Shown: piece by piece, positions 36,191 through 44,305 of the stretch
Position numbering within the stretch: the first letter of the stretch is position 1
Layout of the letters: every line of letters starts with the position of its first letter
Source of the DNA: Metabacillus litoralis
Lineage (GTDB): Bacteria; Bacillota; Bacilli; Bacillales; Bacillaceae
Direction: 5' to 3'
Assembly (NCBI RefSeq): GCF_007994985.1
Contig: NZ_VOQF01000004.1
Span: forward strand, 149,106-213,105
DNA: 64,000 nucleotides
Translations under genes and position numbers: made by a program
Notes under the pieces: model-generated
Told to the model about the DNA's origin: nothing
Database searches by the model: none
Seen by the model: only the letters and a program-made list of their open reading frames with translations

Positions 36191-36356
36191 AAGGCTGTTT
36201 TCTGAAAGATTGTTGCTATGTAACCAAAATATCCAGTATTAACAGTGTATTTCCGCATATAAAGCTTCCATTTTAAAAATAAAAGATGCTACTAGACTTA
36301 CTACCTTGGTGATTTCTCGAGTATTCAAAAGCAACAAAGTTTACTAAAACAGCCTT
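36191..36356. repeat. Type C MITE-like repeat in the thiamin salvage leader
   Basis: A 166-base unit with imperfect inverted ends: AAGGCTGTTTTCTGAAAGAT with TGTTGCT (36191-36217) against the complement of AGCAACAAAGTTTACTAAAA followed by CAGCCTT (to 36356). About 21 of 27 positions pair. It has no coding capacity. The ends share AAACTTTGTTG with the type B repeat. No clear target duplication is present. It lies inside the leader of ylmB, downstream of the riboswitch terminator. Confidence 0.65.
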
Positions 36357-36370
36357 ATAAAAAGAACATA

Positions 36371-36402
36371 AAAAAACCACTTCTAAGAAAGAAGTGGTTT
36401 GA
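36371..36402 (-). terminator. Terminator of the second TPP riboswitch
   Basis: On the minus strand AACCACTTC (36399-36391 as read) pairs with GAAGTGGTT and is followed by six or more T. It lies about 80 bases downstream of the aptamer, as expected for transcription attenuation. Confidence 0.88.
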
Positions 36403-36482
36403 ATGTACATGTTTATAACAATCCGCTTTTTAAAAAATAGATGATAGCGGGAGTATTCGTTATTTCACGTATATAGTCAAAC

Positions 36483-36572
36483 ACCTCTTCCCTACGCTAG
36501 TATTATCTAGATCAGGTAATAAGGGTCAAGGCATAATGCCTCTCTCAGCTTAAGAAAGCTCCCCTAGTGGTG
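36483..36572 (-). promoter_or_regulatory. TPP riboswitch upstream of ylmB-tenA-thiZXY
   Basis: On the minus strand it reads CTAGGGGAGCTTTCTTAAGC, then CTGAGAGAGGCATTATGCC (a short P3 hairpin), GACCC-TTATTACCTGATCTAG and ATACTAGCGTAGGGAAGAG. All the conserved THI-box blocks are present. It should repress the pyrimidine salvage operon when thiamin pyrophosphate is abundant. This is a second aptamer in addition to the one before thiC. Confidence 0.95.
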
Positions 36573-36672
36573 AAAAGATTTATATTTAGTTTGTGATTGA
36601 TAGATTACATTATTTTTAACATATAATTCTATTTTTAGCAAACAAAATTAATAACTGCTCACATACACTCCC

Positions 36673-37641
36673 CTAAAGAGGTGTTGATAAATGATTTATT
36701 TTATGGATTTGTTCTTTGTCAAAACGCTTAAATAACATACCAAAAATAGAGGCTAGAATTTGTTGAAACAACATACCAATAACAACAGGAACTGCAACTG
36801 CTGGAGGGAAATATTGAACCGCAATTACTGCTCCTGCACTAATATTTCTCATACCTCCAGTGAACATCATCGCAATTTTTGTTTCTCGATCTTTCTTTAT
36901 CAGACAGCCAAACATCCATGCTAAAAGATATCCTATAGAAGCTAAAACAAAAACAGTCAAACTAATCAATAATAGTTCTAGATTTACCTTTTTAATAAAA
37001 GGCGCAACAACTGCACCGTTTATCATAACAACTGATGATAAAGCCAATTTGGAAAATGGAGCTAATTTCTTAGAAGCTTGAACACTTCTTCCTTTTGTAA
37101 AATAATGAATAAGCATCCCTAAGAATGAAGGAATAACAACCATTAATAATAGACCATACATGATACTATATGCATCAATTTCTACATTTCTCCCAACAAG
37201 AAACGATAAAATGGATGGAACCAGAAAAGGTGATAATATTGTATCTATTAATATAATAGAAAGTGCTAAAGCAATACTTCCTTTATAAATGTTTACCCAG
37301 ATAAAACTAGTTATTCCTGTAGGAATGACAGTAGCTAACACTAGCCCAGTTATTGTTAAATCATCTACAAAAAACAAATGACCAACAGACCAAGCAATTA
37401 GAGGCATGATTAGATGTAATAATAATAAAATCAAAATAAAAGACAATGGTTTTTGTACTGCTCCTTTTAATGCTTGAAAACTGGAGCTTAAACTACCTGA
37501 AAACGTCATAAAAGCAAATATAAAAGGAATTAAAAATGCGAAAGGTAAAAGATGATCTGCTAGTACAATACCTATGATCACACTAATTGGTGTTAAAACT
37601 GGCATTAATTTTTCTAAAAGTCCATTAAAAGCTTCAAGCAT
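36673..37641 (-). CDS. BASS family (bile acid:sodium symporter-like) transporter
   Basis: A 322-residue membrane protein with nine or ten helices. FIFAFMTFSGSL, VIPTGITSFIWVNIYKGSIALAL and FTGGMRNISAGAVIA are the conserved family blocks, and the unwound helix region carries the GMRN motif. Bacterial members move organic anions such as pantoate or keto acids, sometimes with sodium. It lies just upstream of the thiamin salvage riboswitch on the same strand, but it precedes that riboswitch and is not under its control. Its substrate is therefore unknown. Confidence 0.85.
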   Translation of the reverse strand: MLEAFNGLLEKLMPVLTPISVIIGIVLADHLLPFAFLIPFIFAFMTFSGSLSSSFQALKGAVQKPLSFILILLLLHLIMPLIAWSVGHLFFVDDLTITGLVLATVIPTGITSFIWVNIYKGSIALALSIILIDTILSPFLVPSILSFLVGRNVEIDAYSIMYGLLLMVVIPSFLGMLIHYFTKGRSVQASKKLAPFSKLALSSVVMINGAVVAPFIKKVNLELLLISLTVFVLASIGYLLAWMFGCLIKKDRETKIAMMFTGGMRNISAGAVIAVQYFPPAVAVPVVIGMLFQQILASIFGMLFKRFDKEQIHKINHLSTPL

Positions 37642-37813
37642 GAAACATTCTCCTAATCTTGGATTCTAGATGTATATACTACATAGTTCTATCTTTCATA
37701 CATTGCAGTAGGAAAAGAAGGATATTTTAAAGCAAATAGCTAAGAGAATGCTGCAGTGATATGAAATTATCGTTTAAAGCAGAGCCATAAAGGTAAAATT
37801 GCTATGAACTTCC

Positions 37814-38443
37814 CTACTTTTGATCAACCACATTTTGAATGCTTCTCACAATGTTTTCTATATAATTTTTTTCATGTGGTACGAAGTTTTGTTTAGTAAT
37901 CATTTTGTTAACAAACATTTTTTCTCGTTCTTCATTCTCTATAAAACCTTCACTTTTCATTTCTAGTTGATGATCATTCCACAGACTATAAAAGTGCTGT
38001 AACTTTGCTCTAAATATTCCAGAAACCTCTTCCTTTTGTAAGAAAAACGAATCGAATGAATGCGGTATTTCATATAAAAAAACATGACATAACTCATTAT
38101 CTAACAGCACTTCATCATTTAATTGTTCTTTGATGATTCCCAAAGATATTAGATCATTTAAAGAAAGATCAACTCCTATCTCCTCCTTCAATTCTCTTAC
38201 ACCATCTTCAACAGTTTCATTTGCTAGTAAATGACCAGCAGCTGTTATATCAAGCAGGTTAGGATAATCCTTTTTTTGCTCACATCTTAATTGGAAATAC
38301 AAATAAACCTCTCCTTTATGGAGACTGATTAACCAACAATGAAATGTTTCATGCCATAGTCCCTTTTCATGAACTTCTTTTCTTGTGGCAATACCTTTTG
38401 GATTACCTTCCTGATCAAAAATTTTCAGTACTTCTTCACTCAT
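37814..38443 (-). CDS. NUDIX hydrolase
   Basis: A protein of about 209 residues. The NUDIX box is intact: GHLLANETVEDGVRELKEEI followed by GVDL (GX5EX7REUXEEXGU). The N-terminal EVLKIFDQEGNPKGIATRKEVHEKGLWHETFHCWL is like the isopentenyl-diphosphate isomerase-type NUDIX proteins of Firmicutes. The C-terminal helical domain is less conserved. I choose ATG 38443 because GAGGAG lies ten bases upstream; the frame extends seven codons through that site. The substrate is unknown. Confidence 0.88.
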   Translation of the reverse strand: MSEEVLKIFDQEGNPKGIATRKEVHEKGLWHETFHCWLISLHKGEVYLYFQLRCEQKKDYPNLLDITAAGHLLANETVEDGVRELKEEIGVDLSLNDLISLGIIKEQLNDEVLLDNELCHVFLYEIPHSFDSFFLQKEEVSGIFRAKLQHFYSLWNDHQLEMKSEGFIENEEREKMFVNKMITKQNFVPHEKNYIENIVRSIQNVVDQK

Positions 38444-38542
38444 TCTATACAAACTCCTCATCATTCAATATCGAAGGCTCTCATCTTATGAATTAAAAAT
38501 AATTATGCAGCGGAAACATTTTACAATCGAAAAGCTAGTAAT

Positions 38543-38593
38543 CCAAGAAAAAATGTAAGCTATATACAGTTCTATAAAAAATACACAGCTTAC
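38543..38593 (-). terminator. Terminator of the CBO0543 gene
   Basis: On the minus strand GTAAGCTGTGTAT pairs with ATATAGCTTAC around a loop, followed by ATTTTTTC. It lies 11 bases past the stop of the CBO0543-like gene. Confidence 0.75.
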
Positions 38594-38603
38594 GAAAACA
38601 GCT

Positions 38604-39131
38604 TTACCGAAAGACCAATGATGGTACATCAAAAATATTCCAAAGAACTAAAATATAAAAAATTGACAGAACCCACGAGATAACTGGTCTAAAATGGTGT
38701 ATTGCCAATATTGAAAACATAACAATATTGAACGAGAACGACCACCATTCGTTCCATCCATTATAGTGCTTAATACCACCTAAGGCATGTGTAATAAATT
38801 CATTAGTTGCATATATCATAACCCACATAGCTATATAAATGAACTGTTTAGAAAGCCTACCTGTTGGAAAATTCCCCAAGTAGATCAGAATTGTGCAAGG
38901 ATATTTAATACACATAATCAATAATGAAATATGAACACCAGTTAAGCCCAATTGTTTATCCTTAGGAACAGGTTCAAACTTCCATAAAGGAAAATAATCA
39001 TAAAAGATAAAATGATAAAATAAATCACCTATAATAAAAAACAAAATTGTAGGATAGTATACCCTCCAATTTCTCCAATCCCCCCATTTCCAAGCAGCGA
39101 ATATATAGATAGATCCATAAATAAAATTCAT
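38604..39131 (-). CDS. CBO0543 family membrane protein
   Basis: A 175-residue protein with five hydrophobic helices. The opening MNFIYGSIYIFAAWKWGDWR, then YYPTILFFIIGDLFYHFIFY and a Trp/Tyr-rich pattern, match the CBO0543 family common in Bacillus and Clostridium. Function is unknown. AGGGTGAC lies before the ATG. It is a single gene, divergent from the exported protein at 39274. Confidence 0.75.
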   Translation of the reverse strand: MNFIYGSIYIFAAWKWGDWRNWRVYYPTILFFIIGDLFYHFIFYDYFPLWKFEPVPKDKQLGLTGVHISLLIMCIKYPCTILIYLGNFPTGRLSKQFIYIAMWVMIYATNEFITHALGGIKHYNGWNEWWSFSFNIVMFSILAIHHFRPVISWVLSIFYILVLWNIFDVPSLVFR

Positions 39132-39273
39132 TTTGTCACCCTAATTTTCATTTATATTTAATAACTTCCATCATTTTACACCTATTATAATGTCCAAAAT
39201 TTCACAAAATAGTTTAAGGCAGATATTCATCTAAGTTGGAATTGATTATGAAAAAGTGGAGATGACAATATTC

Positions 39274-40104
39274 ATGAAAATTACTGTACTAACTTTAGTA
39301 ACACTAGTCACTTTTATGTATAATACTGCACTTTCTCATGCTACTTCACAGCAATACTTTGATTTTGAAATTTCGTTACAAAAGTGGTCAGAAGTTAATG
39401 AGATAATTCCTCGTAGCTCTACTTTTACTGTCATTGATATTGAAACAGCTAAATCCTTTAATGTCCAAAGAAGAGCCGGTAGTGGTCATGCAGATGTACA
39501 ACCATTGACTAAAAGTGACACAAAAGTCATGAAAGAAATCTACGATGGAAGCTGGAGCTGGCACCGCCGAGCCATTTTAATAGTTGCAAACAATATGTTA
39601 ATTCCCGCTTCTATGCATGGAATGCCTCATGGTGCAGGAGCGATAAAGAATGGCTTTCCAGGTCATTTTTGTATTCATTTTAATGAAAGTACTACACATC
39701 GCTCAGGGAAATATGATATATCACACCATATTATGATTTTAAAAGCAGCAGGAAAATATGAAGAGTACATTAAAGCACTAACTGCAGAACAAGCGTTAAA
39801 TGTACTTTTAGTTACAATCAAAAACAATGATAAAAATTTAGCAAAAGAAATAGCATTAAGTAATAAAGATCTTGAACGTGAACTTCAAGTTATCAATGAT
39901 ATAGAAGCATTGCGTTGGTCAATAGATCACCCTATCTATTCTGATGATTTACTTACGACTATCCCAGTTGAACTTAAAGTATATTTAAAGAACATTGGAT
40001 CTATTAAAGTAAAAACAAATTTCACAATGATAAGAACCTCACCAATATCCTCTTGGAAAGTGAATATAGATCCTTTGATACAACTGATAAATGAAAATAA
40101 ATAA
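39274..40104 (+). CDS. Exported protein of unknown function, possible L,D-transpeptidase-like
   Basis: A secreted protein of about 276 residues: signal peptide MKITVLTLVTLVTFMYNTAL, mature start after SHA. The most conserved-looking core is RRAGSGHADVQPLTKSDTKV, then GSWSWHRRAILIV and HGMPHGAGAIKNGFPGHFCI plus HFNES. A His-Gly pair followed by a Cys in a small loop recalls YkuD-type L,D-transpeptidases (HG...C), but the spacing is not canonical. I do not claim catalysis. GGAG lies 12 bases before the ATG at 39274; GTG 39256 and ATG 39262 are alternatives. The vanW-like gene begins 28 bases downstream, which supports an envelope role. Confidence 0.55.
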   Translation: MKITVLTLVTLVTFMYNTALSHATSQQYFDFEISLQKWSEVNEIIPRSSTFTVIDIETAKSFNVQRRAGSGHADVQPLTKSDTKVMKEIYDGSWSWHRRAILIVANNMLIPASMHGMPHGAGAIKNGFPGHFCIHFNESTTHRSGKYDISHHIMILKAAGKYEEYIKALTAEQALNVLLVTIKNNDKNLAKEIALSNKDLERELQVINDIEALRWSIDHPIYSDDLLTTIPVELKVYLKNIGSIKVKTNFTMIRTSPISSWKVNIDPLIQLINENK

Positions 40105-40132
40105 TAGTCCCAAAAACAAAGAGGAGAAAATG

Positions 40133-41041
40133 ATGCAAATATTACTCTCGATGATTCTCGCATTTCAATTTATACAACCTGTAGACATATCCGGAAATAT
40201 TTCGATTTCCTATAAAGAAAATGAAATTAAATCTGTAAGCCGGAGTGATTTAGTTCTCCATCCTATCTTGAACCTTATTGACGAACGAAAGCTAGAGGAT
40301 TTAACTGAATACATCGACACAGCAGTCTATAAAGCACCTGTTGATGCTTTCATAAATGATCAAAATCAATTAATTAGTGAAGAAAAAGGATTTAAACTGG
40401 ATGAAGTAAAATTCACTAAACAATTTTATAAATATTTTTATAGTAAAGGTTTTTCAACTCTTGATGTTCCAGTTCAAACCATATATCCCCGTGTTGATAG
40501 CGAATTACTTTCAAGTATTAAAGTGAAACAAATTAGCCATTATATAACCTTCTTCAATAATAGAAACAAACAGCGCTCTCAAAATATACATTTAGCATCT
40601 GAAGCAATTAATAACCATGTTGTTTTTCCTGGAGAGGTTTTCTCTTTTAATTCTGTTGTAGGTAATCGAACGATTGAAAAAGGGTATTTACCTGCTCCTA
40701 TTATAGTAAGAGGTGAGTTATCAGAGGGAGTTGGAGGCGGTATATGCCAGGTTTCCTCCACACTTTTTAATGCGGTTGATCGTGCAGGTGTTAAAATAAT
40801 TGAACGTTATTCACATAGCAGAAAGGTACCTTATGTACCACCAAATCGTGATGCAACTGTAAGCTGGTACGGCCCAGACTTCACATTTAAGAATCAACAT
40901 AATCAGCCGTTACTCATCAGGTCTAAAGTCTTTGGAGGACAGCTGATCATCAATATTTTCTCATCAGAAGCAATTGAAACCAATAAAAAAACTATCCCTG
41001 ATGCACCCAAAAAGCTCCCACTTGAAGTTATTGATTATTAA
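40133..41041 (+). CDS. VanW family protein
   Basis: A protein of about 302 residues with an N-terminal hydrophobic signal (MQILLSMILAFQFIQP) and a C-terminal VanW domain: HVVFPGEVFSFNSVVGNRTI, EGVGGGICQVSSTLFNA, RYSHSRKVPYVPPNRDATVS. VanW domains are widespread in Gram-positive exported proteins and first known beside vancomycin resistance genes; their reaction is unknown. GAGGAG at 40121-40126 favours ATG 40133 (ATG 40130 is equally possible). The ORF extends 14 codons into the end of the preceding gene. It is likely co-transcribed with that exported protein. Confidence 0.85.
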   Translation: MQILLSMILAFQFIQPVDISGNISISYKENEIKSVSRSDLVLHPILNLIDERKLEDLTEYIDTAVYKAPVDAFINDQNQLISEEKGFKLDEVKFTKQFYKYFYSKGFSTLDVPVQTIYPRVDSELLSSIKVKQISHYITFFNNRNKQRSQNIHLASEAINNHVVFPGEVFSFNSVVGNRTIEKGYLPAPIIVRGELSEGVGGGICQVSSTLFNAVDRAGVKIIERYSHSRKVPYVPPNRDATVSWYGPDFTFKNQHNQPLLIRSKVFGGQLIINIFSSEAIETNKKTIPDAPKKLPLEVIDY

Positions 41042-41131
41042 ATCTTTATGGTGGGATCTTGACCACATTTTGCATTTAGCCATGTTTAATCCCCCTTTAT
41101 TTGTGATACATCATTAGTAAAGGAGGAATTT

Positions 41132-41617
41132 ATGATGAAACAACTACTTATAACAATTTTCTCAGTAGGAATACTGGTTGGGTGTAATCAGGTTGAAGAA
41201 GCTACAAATGAAATTGAAAATGAGGCAGAAGACGTTGAACAAGAAGTTGAGCAATCTCTAAATAATAGTGAAGAGGAAATTACCAATCTTATTAATGATT
41301 TAAACAACGAAATAGAAGAAGAAATTAATGATGTTGATCCATCTATTGTTACTGAAGGTGATACTGCTGTCATTAATACACCTTTATTATTCCCATTTAA
41401 TGAAGAAGATTATGATGAATTATATGGGTTAATTGAGCAATCAAACTATGAAAGAATTAATGAGATGACTGAAAATGGTGATGTAATCATTGTTGACGAA
41501 AATACAGAGGTTGAAGTTGTTGATATGGGAATTAGACAAGCTAAAGTAGAAATCCTCTCATCAGGAGAGCAAGGGTATATACCAGCCAAATATTTAGCAG
41601 TAAATGAAACCTCATAA
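41132..41617 (+). CDS. Acidic lipoprotein
   Basis: A 161-residue lipoprotein. The signal MMKQLLITIFSVGILVGC ends at the lipobox Cys. A strongly acidic Glu/Asn-rich coiled region (residues 20-70) resembles a spacer. The C-terminal 60 residues (ENTEVEVVDMGIRQAKVEIL...GEQGYIPAKYL) look like a small SH3-type barrel. AAAGGAGG lies upstream of the ATG. It is a single gene with a strong terminator at 41655-41683. Function is not known. Confidence 0.7.
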   Translation: MMKQLLITIFSVGILVGCNQVEEATNEIENEAEDVEQEVEQSLNNSEEEITNLINDLNNEIEEEINDVDPSIVTEGDTAVINTPLLFPFNEEDYDELYGLIEQSNYERINEMTENGDVIIVDENTEVEVVDMGIRQAKVEILSSGEQGYIPAKYLAVNETS

Positions 41618-41654
41618 AAATATATATCTTAAAAAGCTTATAAAGATACATGAA

Positions 41655-41683
41655 AAATCCGGCTCTCATTTGAGAGCCGGATT
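41655..41683 (+). terminator. Terminator after the acidic lipoprotein gene
   Basis: AATCCGGCTCTCA pairs perfectly with TGAGAGCCGGATT around two or three bases. It is a very stable hairpin but has a poor T run (AATAATT). Confidence 0.7.
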
Positions 41684-41721
41684 AATAATTGTTATAAGAG
41701 CCGCGATTGCCGCATCATAAA

Positions 41722-41858
41722 TTATAGAGTTTTAAACCACCACTCCTACAAGTGGGTGTTCGCAGAAGCTTTCATACCTTCCTCTACATAATGAAGGCTT
41801 GGTATTCCGACCTCAATGTAAAACTCCCTATTTCAGCTTAAAGGTTAAAACTTTATAA
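41722..41858. other. Structured non-coding segment of unknown nature
   Basis: TTATAGAGTTTTAAACC (41722-41738) and GGTTAAAACTTTATAA (41843-41858) are inverted repeats that close a segment of about 137 bases. Inside are a short CACCACT/AGTGGGTG hairpin (about 41738-41758) and a second hairpin formed by CATACCTTC and GAAGG...GGTAT. There is no reading frame. It could be the end of a lost IS200/IS605-type element or a small RNA; I cannot decide which. Confidence 0.4.
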
Positions 41859-41934
41859 AAAATGCGTACAGCGCAGCTTGTATAGTTATAATACTAAAAT
41901 ATATAGGTGAATGCAATAGGAGATTTTTCCAAAA

Positions 41935-43140
41935 TCATTTTTGTTTGTTATAACATTCATGAATCTGTTGTAATAACTCAGCAGATGTTATTAATTCTTC
42001 TCCACCACCCTGAACAAACGATGGTTTTCCCCCACCTTTACCATTAATAGCGGGTAGCACTTCATTTAATAATAGCTGTAAATTCACATTAACTTCTTCA
42101 CTTCTAGCAATCACAAGCTGTAATTTATCATGATTATCACTTATCAAAATAACAATTTGATCATTTCCCTTTGCTACAACTTCTCTAGCTAAATTTTGTA
42201 GCTCTTTTATCGATCTATGATTATAGATAGTGGAAATGAGTTTTACCCCATTTATAAGTTGTCCTTTTTCACTCAAACTTTTTGCTTCATACTGAATAAG
42301 CTGACTTGTTAGCTCCTCAATTTTACTATGAAGTTCTTTATTGTTTTCAAGTAGACGATCTGCTGCTTCAATCATTCTTTCTTGAGGTGCATTTAATTTA
42401 TTTGTTAATTCCATAATCACTTTATTTTTATCATGCAACAAACCAAGAACACGATTTCCGCATACAAATTGAATACGGATGTGACTTTTATGTTTTTCCC
42501 AGCTTACTATTTTCAAAGAACTAACTTCACCTGTTGAATTTGGATGAGTACCACCACAGCCGTTGTAGTCAAAATCTGGGATGATCACAAGACGTATATG
42601 ATCTCTTACTGATAGTTCTTTTCTAAGGGTATATTCAGATAATTCTTTCTCTGTTATCCATTTCGTTATTATAGGTTTATTTCCGCGTATGATGGAATTA
42701 CATTCTGCTTCTATTTGATTAAGCTCAATTTCATTTATAGCAGATATTCCTAAATCAATCGTACAAACATCTTTTCCTAAATGAAAGCTGATCGTTTTAT
42801 AACCATAGGTATTCTCAAAAGCCGCTGATAAAATATGCTGACCAGCATGCTGTTGCATATGATCAAAACGCCGTTCCCAGTTTATGCAGCAAAGAGCTTT
42901 ATTCTCATCGAGTGGTAAGGAATCAACATAGTGGCGAAGTTCTCCGTCTACCTCTACTACATCCAAAACATTGATATTATTAATTTCACCTGTATCATGA
43001 GGCTGACCACCACCGGTTGGATAAAAAGCCGTTTCATTTAATAAAACATAAGGCCTGTGGAACTCATCATAATCTTTTTTAATAATTGTCGTCTCAAAGG
43101 ATGTTAAATACACGTCTTTATAAAATAATTTAACTGTCAT
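41935..43140 (-). CDS. AlaX-type alanyl-tRNA editing protein with DHHA1 domain
   Basis: A free-standing editing protein of about 401 residues that hydrolyses Ser- or Gly-mischarged tRNA-Ala. The N-terminal barrel (TAFYPTGGGQPHDTG) leads into the editing domain with the zinc/active-site motifs HMQQHAGQH and CGGTHPNSTGE. The C-terminal DHHA1 domain contains GKGGGKPSFVQGGG. The length puts it in the AlaX-L class with DHHA1. ATG 43140 is preferred; a GTG four codons earlier is possible. It is a single gene. Confidence 0.93.
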   Translation of the reverse strand: MTVKLFYKDVYLTSFETTIIKKDYDEFHRPYVLLNETAFYPTGGGQPHDTGEINNINVLDVVEVDGELRHYVDSLPLDENKALCCINWERRFDHMQQHAGQHILSAAFENTYGYKTISFHLGKDVCTIDLGISAINEIELNQIEAECNSIIRGNKPIITKWITEKELSEYTLRKELSVRDHIRLVIIPDFDYNGCGGTHPNSTGEVSSLKIVSWEKHKSHIRIQFVCGNRVLGLLHDKNKVIMELTNKLNAPQERMIEAADRLLENNKELHSKIEELTSQLIQYEAKSLSEKGQLINGVKLISTIYNHRSIKELQNLAREVVAKGNDQIVILISDNHDKLQLVIARSEEVNVNLQLLLNEVLPAINGKGGGKPSFVQGGGEELITSAELLQQIHECYNKQK

Positions 43141-43202
43141 AATTCCACTCACTTTGGTTGATTTTTATATCCAACTATAGCATATTGTGGAGATTTTCGT
43201 CA

Positions 43203-43451
43203 TTATTCTCCAATATTGTTTTCAAACCATTCCTGTAACTCTTGAACTGATGTGAATGTATAGATTTCTTCTCCATTTTGTCCATTATCACTTCCGGCAT
43301 TTCCTCTAAGTGTAACTTGACCCTCTTGTTCAGATAGTAGAATTGCATATGGATGCTCTACATTAATATACCTTGCATCATAATCTGTATCAGTCCATCG
43401 TTTACTTTTCAAAAAGCATGACAATGCTCCATCTTTATCCTCCTTTTTCAC
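43203..43451 (-). CDS. Small acidic protein of unknown function
   Basis: An 82-residue open frame: MKKEDKDGALSCFLKSKRW, then DARYINVEHPYAILLSEQEGQVTLRG, ending FTSVQELQEWFENNIGE. The middle and end have the composition of a folded alpha/beta domain. The start is troubling: the only in-frame start is GTG 43451 without a ribosome site. A good AAGGAGG site lies just inside the frame, and the ATG it would serve is out of frame and opens only seven codons. Either the true start is unusual or a frameshift lies near the 5' end. I recognise no family. Confidence 0.45.
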   Translation of the reverse strand: MKKEDKDGALSCFLKSKRWTDTDYDARYINVEHPYAILLSEQEGQVTLRGNAGSDNGQNGEEIYTFTSVQELQEWFENNIGE

Positions 43452-43651
43452 TTGTGCTTTTTTTGCAAATTTATATGACCATCAGAAAATACATACTGGA
43501 TTTATAATTTAGTTTAAAAATAATTTTCGTAAACCAAAATAATAATAAACAGCTACAAACTTATTGTTTACATGAAATTAGGAAAACAAACAAAAGATAA
43601 AAGATATATATTCAGAAATAAAGATCAAATATAAAAATTAAGGAGACATCT

Positions 43652-43906
43652 ATGAGTAAAAACAGGAACATTCTTTACCCAGAGGCAAAAAAAAGTGTTG
43701 ATCAATTAAAAGCACAATTGGCAAATGCACCAACTCCTGAGAAAGCAAAATATGAAGTAGCCAAAGAATTAGGAATACCTTTAAATGAAAAAAATAATGG
43801 AAGTTTATTATCGAAAGATGCGGGTAGAATTGGCGGCAAGCTTGGGGGAAATATGGTGAGAGAAATGATAAAAATGGCAGAGCAACAATTGAACAATAGT
43901 AAATAA
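43652..43906 (+). CDS. Alpha/beta-type small acid-soluble spore protein
   Basis: An 84-residue DNA-binding spore protein. KAKYEVAKELGIPL and the C-terminal KDAGRIGGKLGGNMVREMIK plus MAEQQL correspond to the two conserved SASP helices; the family GPR cleavage site lies in the EVAKELGI region. Such proteins coat spore DNA and protect it from UV and heat. The linker between the helices is a little longer than in SspA/SspB (NEKNNGSLLSKDAG). AAGGAGAC precedes the ATG. It is a single gene, presumably forespore-expressed. Confidence 0.9.
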   Translation: MSKNRNILYPEAKKSVDQLKAQLANAPTPEKAKYEVAKELGIPLNEKNNGSLLSKDAGRIGGKLGGNMVREMIKMAEQQLNNSK

Positions 43907-44044
43907 AGAATTTAATCCACACTCTACAAAGTCTTCAAAAATTAATATAATTTATAGGATAACTTTGCACATTTTAGTTAATTATAAACAAATCAAAGGT
44001 GACATTAAAAGGCCGTTTTCAACATGATACATATATATTTATTA

Positions 44045-44273
44045 GGCTATGTTAAGAGTTAATGTTGATTTATAGCATATTGTTGATTGGAGTGAATATA
44101 TGAGACTCCTGCTTAGAGAAGCGTGTTAAAGGGAGACCCCACAGGCGCGCAGCTTATGAGGAGGCTCCCGGACCTAGGAAGAATTGTCCCTATTCTTCCC
44201 AAGGAAAAAAGGTACTTTTTCCTGGGAAAGCGAATGCCTGTAACGGAAATCAACAACAAAGTTTAACAGAGCC
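44045..44273. mobile_element. Type B MITE, complete, with 8-bp target duplication
   Basis: A 229-base non-coding element. Its ends are 26-bp imperfect inverted repeats: GGCTATGTTAAGAGTTAATG (from 44045) and, on the other side, the complement of CAACAAAGTTTAACAGAGCC (to 44273). It is flanked by a perfect direct repeat ATTTATTA at 44037-44044 and 44274-44281. Inside are GC-rich palindromic tracts, including a pair around CTATTCTTCCC and AAAAAGGTACTTTTTCC. It has no transposase, so it would be mobilised in trans. An 8-bp duplication with GGC ends fits families such as IS1595 or IS6. The 82-base copy at 10365-10446 is a deleted relative. Confidence 0.85.
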
Positions 44274-44305
44274 ATTTATTAAAAAATCGTTAGGAGGCAA
44301 AAACA

